DNA of 34,652 nt from Segatella cerevisiae (GCF_024054555.1 NZ_JAMXLY010000037.1:1-34652), one strand, 5' to 3'. Shown: positions 7,945 through 16,014, numbered from the stretch's first letter. The notes: generated by a model from the sequence alone, not told the origin. Numbers and translations are program-made.

Positions 7945-8229
7945 TCATTGATAATCGGTATAAAAGATCGGAGGACCACGAGAGATAGAAATAGGAATAA
8001 AGGATTGTATGAATGCGAAGAAAGCATCCTGAATCCTTGGATTTTTATAAAAATAGGTTAATATCGGATTCGATTCTATATTTAAAAGTGGAAAATGACA
8101 GGTGAGGAAGTTGCATCCATCGGGGTAAAAGTGTATGCCCTGATGTGAAATTACTCTTATGTGTTGATATGATGACATGTAATGAACTTCCTTTGTTGAG
8201 GAAAGAAAGAGGGCACAATGGTGAGTCAC
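7945..8229 (-). CDS. Small His/Cys-rich protein, DUF6769/DUF2946-like; start unresolved
   Basis: The frame encodes repeated histidines and cysteines (THHCALF, EVHYMSSYQHIRVISHQGIHFY, DGCNFLTCHFPL shown as separate landmarks) and ends with ISISRGPPIFYTDYQ. A terminal R-G/A-P-P motif after a C-x4-C-x-F element recalls small periplasmic His-rich proteins often found directly upstream of TonB receptors in Bacteroidetes. GTG at 8229 is the first usable start, giving 94 residues. The frame stays open back to 8328 with further His/Cys residues (ECHRTHVIEVSDC) but offers no ATG and no signal peptide. The 5' end may therefore be frameshifted or the gene decayed. Lying 40 bp before the receptor, it would be cotranscribed with it. 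Family call is from memory and tentative. Confidence 0.42.
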   Translation of the reverse strand: MTHHCALFLSSTKEVHYMSSYQHIRVISHQGIHFYPDGCNFLTCHFPLLNIESNPILTYFYKNPRIQDAFFAFIQSFIPISISRGPPIFYTDYQ

Positions 8230-8426
8230 GTAAAAGTATGCCTGTTCCTTTATTTCTTGGCAATCACTGACTTCAATAACGTGAGTTCGATGACACTCAA
8301 ATCGTAGAAATATTATTCCCGAATAAACCTATTACTAACGTACGATACCCCGGATAAATAACTGGCTATATTCCTGAAAAAGTTTTTCGAATTGATGCCA
8401 TATATTAATATTATTTGTAACTCCGG

Positions 8427-8434
8427 CAAAGTTA
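8427..8434 (-). promoter_or_regulatory. Possible -7 box for the His/Cys-rich gene and TonB receptor
   Basis: TAACTTTG on the minus strand fits TAnnTTTG. No TTG was found at the usual distance upstream, so this is weaker than the other promoters. No alternative -7 box is visible nearer to 7904. If used, the leader is about 190 bases to the GTG at 8229. Confidence 0.35.
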
Positions 8435-8531
8435 ATGAAAAAATTACTTTATATTGTCCCCATAAATAGGTAATTATTTCGGATTAATTCTTTTTCACAA
8501 AAAAAATTCCAAAAGCTCTAAAGTAAGTATA

Positions 8532-8560
8532 AATAAAAATCCATCTTTTCTGAGATGGAT
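8532..8560 (-). terminator. Terminator of topB
   Basis: On the minus strand ATCCATCT (8553-8560), a short loop, AGATGGAT (8539-8546) and then TTTTTATTT. The stem is a perfect 8 bp and lies about 32 bases after the topB stop. The T-tract follows on the minus strand only. Confidence 0.75.
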
Positions 8561-8591
8561 AGAAAATGAAGTTCTTTTTAGCGGATCAAAC

Positions 8592-10691
8592 TTATTTGTC
8601 TGACTTGAAAGGTAATTTGAAGGTGCATCCGTTTCTCCAGTTACTGCACCCGTAAGCAGTTTTTCCTTTGATGATGTGTCCGGTATGGCAGATTGGGCAG
8701 GGTTGTCCGATAATCCGGTCATCGATAGGTCCGTCCATGATATCCTGAATATGGTCCTTTGCGGCAGTTTGCTCTTGTGTGGTATTGACGGCTGTCACTT
8801 TCGGAGCGTCTGCCTTCTTGATCTTAGTCGGCTTTTTCTTCCCCGGAGTTTTTCTCTTCAAGTCTTCATCAGTTGTGACAGCTACTGAACCTTGGTTGTC
8901 AGCCAGAACATCATTCACGATTTTCATGATCTGATCCTTCAGTCCGCAGATAAACTGTCCCGGATCATATTTCCCCTGTTCGATCTCCCGCAGTTTCTTC
9001 TCCCAAATACCTGTCAGTTCACAACTCTTGAGGAGTTCTTCATGGATCGTATCGATGAGTTGTACGCCGGTAGGAGTCGCCAGAAGATTCTTCCTTTGAC
9101 GACGGATATAATGTCTTTTGAAAAGTGTCTCGATGATGCCGGCTCTGCTGGAAGGTCGTCCTATGCCATTTTCCTTCAAGGCAGCACGCAGTTCTTCATC
9201 CTCTACAAACTTACCAGCCGTTTCCATTGCCCTCAGGAGCGTTGCTTCAGTATAGTATTTGGGTGGAGTGGTCTGTTTCTCAGTCAGAGTCGGTTGGTGT
9301 TCGCCGGATTCACCTTTGACAAAGTCAGGCAGGAGATGCTCGTCCGTATCCTTCTGCTCTTCATCCCGGCCCTGATGCTGATAGACCACCCGCCATCCCG
9401 GATCTAGGATGACCTTGCCGTTGACTTTGAATTCGATCTCTGCAGCCTTCCCCATGACCGTAGTCGTGGCAAACTTACAATCAGGATAGAATACGGAGAT
9501 AAAGCGGAGAGCGATAAGATTGTACACGTTCCTTTCAATATCAGTCAGTCCGTGTGCCGGTTCGCCGGTAGGAATGATGGCATGGTGGTCAGTAACTTTG
9601 GAAGAGTCAAAGACCCGTTTGCTCTTTGGGAGTTTCTTTCCGATCCGAGCCACTAAGTTTTTGATGAGGCCCATATAGACCAGTTGTCCGTTTACCGTCA
9701 CTTTGCTGATCCCGTTCAGGATGCCGGGGCATTTAGGGTAAATGTCATCCGAGAGATATTGGGTGTCGACACGAGGATAAGTCGTGATTTTTTTCTCGTA
9801 CAAACTCTGGACTGTATTGAGCGTCAATTCGGCAGAATAACTGAATTTCTTGTTGCAGTCTACCTGAAGTGATGTCAGGTCGTAGAGGTGGGGCGGATTC
9901 TCAATGCCGTTCTTTTTCCGGATGTCCGTAACGGTAAAAGGTTTTCCTTCAATCAAACTGAAAGCCTTTTCACCCTCTTCCTTGTTGTCGTATCTCCCTT
10001 TGGTAGCAGTGAATAGCGTGTCGCGGTAAATGGTCGCCAGGACCCAGTAAGTTTCAGGTTTGAAATTCTCTATCTCCTTCTGACGGTTGACGATGAGCGC
10101 CAGAGTGGGAGTCTGCACTCTGCCGATGCTCAGTACCTGTTTGTTATGCCCGTATTTCAAAGTATACAACCGGGTACAGTTCATCCCGAGGATCCAGTCA
10201 CCGATAGCACGTGATAACCCAGCGAGATACAAGTGATCATATTTCTCTTCAGGTTTGAGAGTTTGGAATCCTTCTTTGATGGCTTGGTCAGTCATCGATG
10301 AAATCCACAGTCTTTTCACCTCGCATTTCACCTGTGCTTTCTGCATCACCCATCTCTGGATGAGTTCTCCTTCCTGTCCGGCATCTCCGCAGTTGATGAT
10401 TTTGTCAGCGTGGCTGTAGAGATTACTGATCGTCTTGAACTGTTTGCGGATGCCGTCATCATCTATGAGTTTGATTCCGAACCTGGTCGGGATCATCGGG
10501 AGGGCCGACAGACTCCAGTGCTTCCACATCGGGGTATAGTCATCCGGTTCTTTCAACTCACAAAGGTGGCCGAAAGTCCAGGTAACCTGATAGCCGTTAC
10601 CTTCCATATAGCCCTCATGAGACTGGTTGGCTCCCAGAATTCTTGCGATATCTCTGGCAACGCTTGGTTTTTCAGCTATGCAAACAATCAT
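8592..10691 (-). CDS. topB: DNA topoisomerase III
   Basis: A type IA topoisomerase that passes single strands and resolves linked DNA molecules late in replication and recombination. The 699-residue protein begins with the TOPRIM domain (MIVCIAEKPSVARDIA; acidic triad region INCGDAGQEGEL at about 100-110). It then shows SIGRVQTPTLALI (188-200) and the catalytic tyrosine Y305 in TTYPRVDTQYLSDD. The strand-binding motif ENGIGRPSSRAGII is intact. A Lys/Thr-rich linker leads to one C-terminal zinc-ribbon-like element (CPICHTGH and CSNWRNGC). Length and domain order are usual for chromosomal Bacteroides-type TopB. It stands alone between its own promoter and terminator. Confidence 0.95.
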   Translation of the reverse strand: MIVCIAEKPSVARDIARILGANQSHEGYMEGNGYQVTWTFGHLCELKEPDDYTPMWKHWSLSALPMIPTRFGIKLIDDDGIRKQFKTISNLYSHADKIINCGDAGQEGELIQRWVMQKAQVKCEVKRLWISSMTDQAIKEGFQTLKPEEKYDHLYLAGLSRAIGDWILGMNCTRLYTLKYGHNKQVLSIGRVQTPTLALIVNRQKEIENFKPETYWVLATIYRDTLFTATKGRYDNKEEGEKAFSLIEGKPFTVTDIRKKNGIENPPHLYDLTSLQVDCNKKFSYSAELTLNTVQSLYEKKITTYPRVDTQYLSDDIYPKCPGILNGISKVTVNGQLVYMGLIKNLVARIGKKLPKSKRVFDSSKVTDHHAIIPTGEPAHGLTDIERNVYNLIALRFISVFYPDCKFATTTVMGKAAEIEFKVNGKVILDPGWRVVYQHQGRDEEQKDTDEHLLPDFVKGESGEHQPTLTEKQTTPPKYYTEATLLRAMETAGKFVEDEELRAALKENGIGRPSSRAGIIETLFKRHYIRRQRKNLLATPTGVQLIDTIHEELLKSCELTGIWEKKLREIEQGKYDPGQFICGLKDQIMKIVNDVLADNQGSVAVTTDEDLKRKTPGKKKPTKIKKADAPKVTAVNTTQEQTAAKDHIQDIMDGPIDDRIIGQPCPICHTGHIIKGKTAYGCSNWRNGCTFKLPFKSDK

Positions 10692-10713
10692 AAGACGATA
10701 AAGTGTTGGACGG

Positions 10714-10744
10714 CAAAAGTACTAAATTTTCAGGGAATAAACAA
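10714..10744 (-). promoter_or_regulatory. Promoter of topB
   Basis: On the minus strand TTG (10742-10744), exactly 20 bases, then TACTTTTG (10714-10721). This is a perfect Bacteroidetes promoter; the ATG lies about 22 bases beyond the -7 box. Confidence 0.75.
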
Positions 10745-10799
10745 GGGAATGTAGAAATGTAATCAGAAAAGGGAAGAATGGAGACGAGCTCTGAGAAAG

Positions 10800-10837
10800 A
10801 AACAAGCCTGTCCGTTTCTATCCGGACAGGCCTGTTT
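10800..10837 (-). terminator. Terminator of pncB
   Basis: Minus-strand stem AAACAGGCCTGTCCG and CGGACAGGCTTGTTT pairs over 15 positions with one G-U wobble. The loop is short and CTTTCTC follows. It begins 22 bases after the pncB stop at 10860. Confidence 0.75.
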
Positions 10838-10859
10838 GGAATTTTGAGAAAGAGAGGTA

Positions 10860-12065
10860 TCAGTCCTCGATATGCAATTCCTCCATGAAACGGTCGATGA
10901 CATCTTTATTACCCGTATGTTTTCCCAAGTCCTCACTGATCTTGCAGGTATCGTTGTAGAAATCCCAGGACTCAGTGATCTTGACGGCAACGAGTTTGAT
11001 GACAATATTCATAGGCCTTACGCCAGAGAAATCATTCGTGAAGTGTGTGCCGATACCGAAAGAAGGTTGGCAGTAAGGTTCAGCGAATTCCTGGATCTTG
11101 ACGGCTCTGTCAGTGTCGAGGGCATTGCTGAAGACCACCTGTTTTGATTTCGGGTCAATCCCGAAGGATTTGTATTTGTCCACGATCTTCATCAGTTCTT
11201 CTTTATTGTCACCGCTGTCGATGCGCAGACCTTTATAGAGATTGGCGAAATCTTCAGAGAAATTAAGGCTGAAAATATGCCAGCCGAAAGTATCGTAGAG
11301 ATATGTTCCGAGTGCGCCCCTGAAAGTATTTCTCCAGGAATTCATGGCGATGTTGTTGGCCATTTGTGGACCGTACATACCTCCGATGGCAGACACGAAT
11401 TCGTGTCCCATCGTACCGATGGGGATCAAGTCATATTTCATAGCCAGGTAGACATTGCTGGTCCCGACGAATTTTCCCGGCCATTTCTTCTCGTTGTCAC
11501 AGTCCTTCATGGCTCTGACGACCGTATCCTCAGCTTTCAGGGATGCGCGACGGCGAGTTCCGAAATCACTGTATTTGCAACCGGCACCCAACAGTCGGCG
11601 TGCCTTCTCATAAGTTTTCTGGTAATAGGCATCATAGTCAAACTTCTGATCTTCTCCGGTCATGATATAGTAAAGTTCGGATATGATGGCAAGGACTTTG
11701 ACCTCTAGCAGAATCGTGTCTGCCCAACAACCCTCGAAGCCTACGTGCAGATGGCCCTCTTCGTCCTGCCAGGCCTTTACCCATTCGCGTTTGTAGCGGA
11801 AGCCTTTCAAATAGGTATAGAACCAGTGGGGGAGGTAATAGCACCGCTTCTTCATGAATTCGATTTCCTCATCTGTAATAGTGACATTCTCAAGCAAGGC
11901 GATCTGGTGATTCAGTTCGTCGGCAAATCCTTTGGGATAAACGAGATTGTCCCGGTCCTTGAATCTGTATTTAACTTGAGCTCTGGGAAAATTGTCAATG
12001 ACGGCGCAGCACATTGTAAATTTGTACAAGTCATCATCTGTAAAATGTTGAATTATCTGTCTCAT
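10860..12065 (-). CDS. pncB: Nicotinate phosphoribosyltransferase
   Basis: Converts nicotinate and PRPP to nicotinate mononucleotide, coupled to ATP hydrolysis, in the Preiss-Handler route to NAD. The 401-residue length fits the bacterial enzyme. The start MRQIIQHFTDDDLYKFTM matches the family's N-terminal Y-K-x-T-M motif. The phosphorylatable histidine is H221 in GTMGHEF. The PRPP-binding end is recognisable in LRIDSGDNKEELM and in FSNALD / GIGTHFTND. It follows pncA by 102 bp with no promoter of its own seen in between, so both steps from nicotinamide to NaMN are probably made from one transcript. Confidence 0.94.
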   Translation of the reverse strand: MRQIIQHFTDDDLYKFTMCCAVIDNFPRAQVKYRFKDRDNLVYPKGFADELNHQIALLENVTITDEEIEFMKKRCYYLPHWFYTYLKGFRYKREWVKAWQDEEGHLHVGFEGCWADTILLEVKVLAIISELYYIMTGEDQKFDYDAYYQKTYEKARRLLGAGCKYSDFGTRRRASLKAEDTVVRAMKDCDNEKKWPGKFVGTSNVYLAMKYDLIPIGTMGHEFVSAIGGMYGPQMANNIAMNSWRNTFRGALGTYLYDTFGWHIFSLNFSEDFANLYKGLRIDSGDNKEELMKIVDKYKSFGIDPKSKQVVFSNALDTDRAVKIQEFAEPYCQPSFGIGTHFTNDFSGVRPMNIVIKLVAVKITESWDFYNDTCKISEDLGKHTGNKDVIDRFMEELHIED

Positions 12066-12167
12066 GAAAATAAATATTAGAATACTTTTGAAAATAAGTT
12101 CTGTTATGAAACGGTCTTGGATTCTCTGCTGATTTCTTCAGGTTTTTGGTACCTTTTCCGCCTCCCG

Positions 12168-12722
12168 TCAGGCCAGAAGTTCGCGGATGGCCGTTTCGAG
12201 GGAAGCGCCTCCATCGAGGGAAGGGGCGTATTCTTTCAGGACGTGGAAGAGATGAGGACCGTAAATGCTGATTCCATCCTTGAGGGTGTTCAGTACGCAG
12301 ATGTCTCCGGCAAGGCCACAGAGGTCAATATGCCCGATATTCCTGTCCTTGATGATAGACCTTAATTTCGCAGCCGAGGCAGGATTCTTGAAAATGGAAT
12401 ATTCTTCCTTGTCTTCGTCTACCCCTTTGCGCAGCACTGTCACAGTCCCCTGAGTCGTGTACAAAGGTTGAAACAAAGCAGGGTAAAGTGCAGCGCCAAT
12501 CGAATTCTGTACGCAATGCATCGGCCACGGTCCCCCGTTTTCCTTGAAAGAACAATGGTGATAAGGATGCCAGTCTGTCGTGATGACTTTACAGTCATAA
12601 GTACCGTCCTGTTCCGTGATATAGCCCGCCAAAGCATCCAGTGCTTTCGCTGCCCCCGGTACGGGAAGAGATCCGCTGATAAAATCTATTTGCGGATCGA
12701 TGAGCAATAGCATTCGTTTCAT
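12168..12722 (-). CDS. pncA: Nicotinamidase
   Basis: Deamidates nicotinamide to nicotinate, the substrate of the downstream PncB. The 184-residue protein has the isochorismatase-like fold. The catalytic triad is visible: D9 in LLIDPQIDF, K99 in VLRKG and C142 in AGDICV. The metal-site residues sit in TTDWHPYHH (D50, H52 and a following His). Family length and order are normal. As in other PncA enzymes it could also act on pyrazinamide, but that is family knowledge, not seen here. It is the first gene of a two-gene NAD salvage unit. Confidence 0.94.
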   Translation of the reverse strand: MKRMLLLIDPQIDFISGSLPVPGAAKALDALAGYITEQDGTYDCKVITTDWHPYHHCSFKENGGPWPMHCVQNSIGAALYPALFQPLYTTQGTVTVLRKGVDEDKEEYSIFKNPASAAKLRSIIKDRNIGHIDLCGLAGDICVLNTLKDGISIYGPHLFHVLKEYAPSLDGGASLETAIRELLA

Positions 12723-12751
12723 AAGCCTTGTATCAATATATATACTAATCG

Positions 12752-12759
12752 CAAAAATA
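12752..12759 (-). promoter_or_regulatory. -7 box of pncA-pncB
   Basis: TATTTTTG on the minus strand fits TAnnTTTG and lies 29 bases before the pncA ATG. The -33 TTG is not recognisable at the expected place. Confidence 0.5.
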
Positions 12760-12820
12760 CGGTTTTTATTTTTAATGGGTTCATAAACCGCGTGTTTTTC
12801 CTGTCTGTCCTGATAGATTT

Positions 12821-12859
12821 AAAGAAAAAGCTATGGGGCGAACCCTCTGCTTTTTCTTT
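12821..12859. terminator. Hairpin between the divergent pncA and lut promoters
   Basis: AAAGAAAAAGC (12821-12831) pairs perfectly with GCTTTTTCTTT (12849-12859), and the loop contains GGG-gcgaa-CCC, which can extend the stem. T-rich ends make it terminator-like in either direction. No gene is seen that it would terminate; it may insulate the two divergent promoters. An 8-bp inverted repeat (12878-12885 with 12952-12959) lies nearby. Nothing else was seen in this 341-bp gap apart from the promoters and the lut leader hairpin. Confidence 0.5.
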
Positions 12860-13002
12860 TAGCGGGGGAAAAGAGTGCCGATTTGTAAACTCCACTTATC
12901 ATTATGGAAATATTTCATTATTAATCTTTACATATTGATTTTCAAGTGCCTCAAATCGGGATAAAAGTAAAGATAGTGTGCCGTTATCCGCAAAATGTTT
13001 TT

Positions 13003-13010
13003 TATATTTG
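13003..13010 (+). promoter_or_regulatory. -7 box of lutABC
   Basis: TATATTTG fits TAnnTTTG; the predicted transcript start is near 13017, 47 bases before lutA. The -33 element is poor, which would suit a promoter needing an activator. Confidence 0.5.
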
Positions 13011-13017
13011 TAAATAA

Positions 13018-13041
13018 TAACAGAGAGGTGTTTCTCTGTTA
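13018..13041 (+). promoter_or_regulatory. Hairpin at the 5' end of the lut transcript
   Basis: TAACAGAGA (13018-13026) and TCTCTGTTA (13033-13041) form a perfect 9-bp stem with a 6-base loop, starting at the predicted transcript start. It could stabilise the messenger or be a dyad operator for a regulator. There is no T-tract, so it is not a terminator. Confidence 0.5.
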
Positions 13042-13063
13042 ACGTTGAATAAAAAAAAATGTT

Positions 13064-13792
13064 ATGAAAGTTGGTCTGTTTATTCCTTGTTATGTAGATG
13101 CATTGTACCCCCAAGTGGGAATGGCTACTTACAAGCTCCTTCACTATTTAGGTGTAGACGTGACCTATCCTCATGGACAGACCTGTTGTGGTCAGCCCAT
13201 GGCAAATGCCGGTTTTGAGAGAATGTCAAGGCCTCTGGTCGAGAAGTTTGAGAGAAATTTCAAAGACTTTGATGCTGTTGTTATCCCGTCTGTTTCATGT
13301 GCAGCTTTTGTGCGTTTCAATTATCCTAAGATTCTGGAAAATTGCAAGGTGTCAAAGACTACCTATGAAATCGTGGAGTTCCTGCATGACGTCTTGAAAG
13401 TCAAGTCGTTGCCGGGAAAGTTCCCTCATGTCGTCAGCGTGCATAATTCTTGCCATGGTGTGCGTGAGTTAGGTCTCTCGTCCCCTACAGAGCTTCAGGG
13501 GCCCCGTTTCAATAAGATCGTCGATCTGTTGAATATGGTCAGTGGCATCACTGTAAAAGAACCCGCACGCCAGGATGAGTGTTGCGGCTTTGGTGGAATG
13601 TTCGCTGTGGAAGAGCCTGATGTCTGCAAGCGGATGGGAGAAGATAAACTTGCGGATCATATGTCCACGGGTGCAGAATATATTACAGGTTCAGACTGCT
13701 CCTGCCTGATGCATTTGCAGGGTATAGCCAAAAAGGAGCACAAAAACATTAAATTCAAGCATGTCGTTGAAATATTAGCAGCTGGATTATGA
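13064..13792 (+). CDS. lutA: L-lactate utilisation protein LutA, Fe-S subunit
   Basis: A subunit of the LutABC (YkgEFG-type) complex that oxidises L-lactate to pyruvate. The 242-residue protein carries two cysteine-rich CCG domains. The first has PCYVDALYPQVG followed by GQTCCGQPMANAG; the second has HNSCHGVRELGL followed by DECCGFGGMFAVE. In relatives these bind a Fe-S centre and pass electrons. The stop overlaps the lutB start by 4 bp (ATGA), so expression is coupled. The weak -33 promoter and leader hairpin upstream suggest regulation of the whole unit. Confidence 0.92.
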   Translation: MKVGLFIPCYVDALYPQVGMATYKLLHYLGVDVTYPHGQTCCGQPMANAGFERMSRPLVEKFERNFKDFDAVVIPSVSCAAFVRFNYPKILENCKVSKTTYEIVEFLHDVLKVKSLPGKFPHVVSVHNSCHGVRELGLSSPTELQGPRFNKIVDLLNMVSGITVKEPARQDECCGFGGMFAVEEPDVCKRMGEDKLADHMSTGAEYITGSDCSCLMHLQGIAKKEHKNIKFKHVVEILAAGL

Positions 13793-15186
13793 GTACATTT
13801 CATGCAAAGAGAGCTAGAGAGTTTTTGAAAGATTCTGCTAAGATCACGCATCATGACCAGACTTTCTGGGGGATGCGGATGGCAAGAGATAAAATGGCCC
13901 GTCAAATTCCTGAATGGGAAGAACTCCGGGAGAAGGCGAGTGAGATCAAGCGTCACACGCTCACGCATTTGGCCGATTATCTGGAGGAATTTTCTTCTCA
14001 TCTGGAGCAGAACGGTGTCCATGTCCTTTGGGCAAAAGACGCTGCAGAATTCAATCAGATGGTGCTGAAGATACTGAATGACCATCACGTGAAAAAGATG
14101 GTCAAATCAAAGTCCATGATGACTGAAGAGTGTGGCATGAACGATTTCCTCATGGCTAGAGGTATCGATGTGGTGGAGTCTGATCTGGGTGAGCGCATCC
14201 TGCAGTTGATGCACCTGAAACCCGCCCATATCGTCGTTCCGGCCATTCATATCACCCGGCAGCAGGTAGCGCATACCTTTGAAGAAGAAGGGATGTCTCC
14301 AGAGAAGGGCAACGATGATCCGACCTATCTGACCCGCTGTGCCCGCAATAGCCTGCGTCATGAATTCATGGAGGCAGGAGCAGGTATGACAGGTTGTAAT
14401 TTCGGTGTGGCAAAGACCGGAGATATTGTTGTCTGCACCAATGAAGGCAATGCCGACATGTCCACTTCAATGCCTAAACTGCATATCGTAGCTATGGGAT
14501 TGGAGAAGATCGTGCCCGACTATGCTTCGCTGGCATTCTTCCAGCGCCTGTTGTGCAGAAGTGCGACCGGTCAGCCGACGACGACTTATACGTCTCATTT
14601 CCGCAAGGCGCGTCCGGGAGGGGAAATGTATGTGATCCTCATTGATAACGGGAGAAGTGATTTCATTGCCGATGCCAACCATTGGGAAACGCTGAAGTGC
14701 ATTCGCTGCGGGGCTTGTATGAACACTTGCCCGGTATACCGGCGTTCGACGGGTTACAGTTACAGTTTCTTTATCCCCGGACCTATAGGAATAGACCTGG
14801 GTATGCTGAAAGACCCGAAGGCGAACAGCGGCAATGTATCAGCCTGTTCGTTGTGCCTGAGTTGTGACGATGTCTGTCCTGTGCATGTCAATCCCGGTAG
14901 TCAGATCTATCTCTGGCGACAGCAGCTGGAACATTTCGGGACAGCTAATCCAGAAAAGGAATTCATGTCGTGGGGAATGTCAGTTGTTTTCAGAAATTAT
15001 TTTGTTTACAATACGGCATTGAAGGTGGCTCCAATTTTGAATCATATGCCTGAAGCCATTATAGGGAGTCCGAAATTGAGCCCTTGGTGTGTAGGACATG
15101 AGATGCCTGAGTTTGCCCAAAAATCATTCCATGTTATGGAAAAAGAGTTGGAGAAGGAATACGGAAAGGAGCAGGCTGAGAAATGA
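13789..15186 (+). CDS. lutB: L-lactate utilisation protein LutB, ferredoxin-type subunit
   Basis: A 465-residue subunit with an N-terminal LUD domain (about 60-290) and two 4Fe-4S cysteine motifs. These are CIRCGACMNTCP at about 304-315 and CSLCLSCDDVCP at about 352-363. A C-terminal helical extension follows. In the LutABC complex it carries electrons from lactate oxidation. Length and motif order are typical of LutB/YkgF. It shares 4-bp overlaps with both lutA and lutC. The MNxTNEGN-type signature appears as CTNEGNADMS in the LUD part. Confidence 0.93.
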   Translation: MSTFHAKRAREFLKDSAKITHHDQTFWGMRMARDKMARQIPEWEELREKASEIKRHTLTHLADYLEEFSSHLEQNGVHVLWAKDAAEFNQMVLKILNDHHVKKMVKSKSMMTEECGMNDFLMARGIDVVESDLGERILQLMHLKPAHIVVPAIHITRQQVAHTFEEEGMSPEKGNDDPTYLTRCARNSLRHEFMEAGAGMTGCNFGVAKTGDIVVCTNEGNADMSTSMPKLHIVAMGLEKIVPDYASLAFFQRLLCRSATGQPTTTYTSHFRKARPGGEMYVILIDNGRSDFIADANHWETLKCIRCGACMNTCPVYRRSTGYSYSFFIPGPIGIDLGMLKDPKANSGNVSACSLCLSCDDVCPVHVNPGSQIYLWRQQLEHFGTANPEKEFMSWGMSVVFRNYFVYNTALKVAPILNHMPEAIIGSPKLSPWCVGHEMPEFAQKSFHVMEKELEKEYGKEQAEK

Positions 15187-15758
15187 AGAAAGAAGAGTTG
15201 TTTGCCAAGCTCCGCAAAAATACGCATGATCAGTTTGATATGCCTGATTTGCAGATCAACGCTTTGAAATATGCAGACACGCTGCAGGAGTTTATCAAGA
15301 TGACTGAATCTTCAGGCGGAAAAGTCAAGCGTCTGAAAAAAGATGCTGACCTGAATGCAGCCATCAAGGAGACTTATCCGGATGCGAAGGTGATAGCCAG
15401 CAATATTCCCGGCATTCATGCCGACAAGAATCCTGACACAGTAGCTGAGGCCAAGGACTTGAATAATACCGATGTCGGTGTCGTTCGTGGCACAGTGGGC
15501 GTGGCAGAGAATGCGTGTGTCTGGATACCACAGACCATGAAGGAAAAGGCAATATGTTTTATCTCCGAAAATCTGGTCATCCTTCTGGATGAGGCCGATG
15601 TGGTCAACAATATGCATGAGGCTTATGCCCGCATAGACATGAGCAACTATGGTTTCGGGACTTTTATCAGCGGTCCGAGCAAGACGGCTGATATCGAACA
15701 GGCGTTGGTTATGGGCGCACAGGCTGCAAGGTCAGTCACCGTGTTTCTGCTCTCATAA
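15183..15758 (+). CDS. lutC: L-lactate utilisation protein LutC, LUD domain
   Basis: A 191-residue LUD-domain protein, third subunit of LutABC. Visible landmarks are DVGVVRGTVGVAENACVW, then ICFISENLVILLDEADVV, and the C-terminal YGFGTFISGPSKTADIEQAL, where the G-P-S-x-T-A-D-I-E motif is diagnostic of the family. It overlaps lutB by 4 bp and is followed by an intrinsic terminator, closing a complete three-gene operon. No lactate permease or LutR-type regulator is adjacent, so uptake and control must be encoded elsewhere. Confidence 0.92.
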   Translation: MKKEELFAKLRKNTHDQFDMPDLQINALKYADTLQEFIKMTESSGGKVKRLKKDADLNAAIKETYPDAKVIASNIPGIHADKNPDTVAEAKDLNNTDVGVVRGTVGVAENACVWIPQTMKEKAICFISENLVILLDEADVVNNMHEAYARIDMSNYGFGTFISGPSKTADIEQALVMGAQAARSVTVFLLS

Positions 15759-15788
15759 CTTTCTGTTTTTCATATCTTTCAATCTATG

Positions 15789-15823
15789 AATAGCCTTTGC
15801 CTTTCAATCGGGTAAAGGCTATT
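15789..15823 (+). terminator. Terminator of lutABC
   Basis: AATAGCCTTTGCC pairs with GGTAAAGGCTATT over 13 positions with one G-U wobble, and TGTTTCTTTC follows. It begins 31 bases after the lutC stop. Confidence 0.8.
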
Positions 15824-15846
15824 TGTTTCTTTCACTAAAGATGGGT

Positions 15847-15913
15847 ACCAATATCCACCATAATGGTATACCAAAATGGTACATATTGGTGCACCATTAT
15901 CCACCATTTTGGT
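15847..15913. repeat. Array of three 21-bp repeats in alternating orientation
   Basis: Copies lie at 15847-15867 (forward), 15870-15890 (reverse) and 15893-15913 (forward), each separated by 2 bases, giving a 23-bp period. The unit is ACCA[A/T]TAT, two variable bases, then ACCAT[AA/TT]TGGT. The copies differ at only a few positions. A degenerate inverted fourth copy (GGTGGATATTG) can be seen at 15987-15997. The array lies between convergent genes and their terminators, so it is not an obvious promoter operator. Confidence 0.85.
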
Positions 15914-16014
15914 TTGCCTTGATTACTTTCCCTAACTTTGACTTTCACCTATCCCGAGAGTTGGAATCCTAACTATCTGGTTATCGGTGGATATTGTCAA
16001 GGCGATAATAAATA

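Noticed and set aside
8045..8263. 72-residue minus-strand frame overlapping the His/Cys-rich frame
   Set aside because: It lacks any family resemblance, and the overlapping frame has the better motif pattern and ends nearer the receptor.
7905..8500. Cobalamin riboswitch upstream of the TonB receptor
   Set aside because: No B12-box-like GCCACTG or associated conserved stems were found on the minus strand.
12902..13144. 80-residue minus-strand frame across the lut promoter
   Set aside because: It overlaps the promoter, leader hairpin and first 80 bases of lutA, and resembles no family.
15847..15913. CRISPR array
   Set aside because: Units alternate in orientation with only 2 bases between them, so there are no spacers, and no cas genes are nearby.
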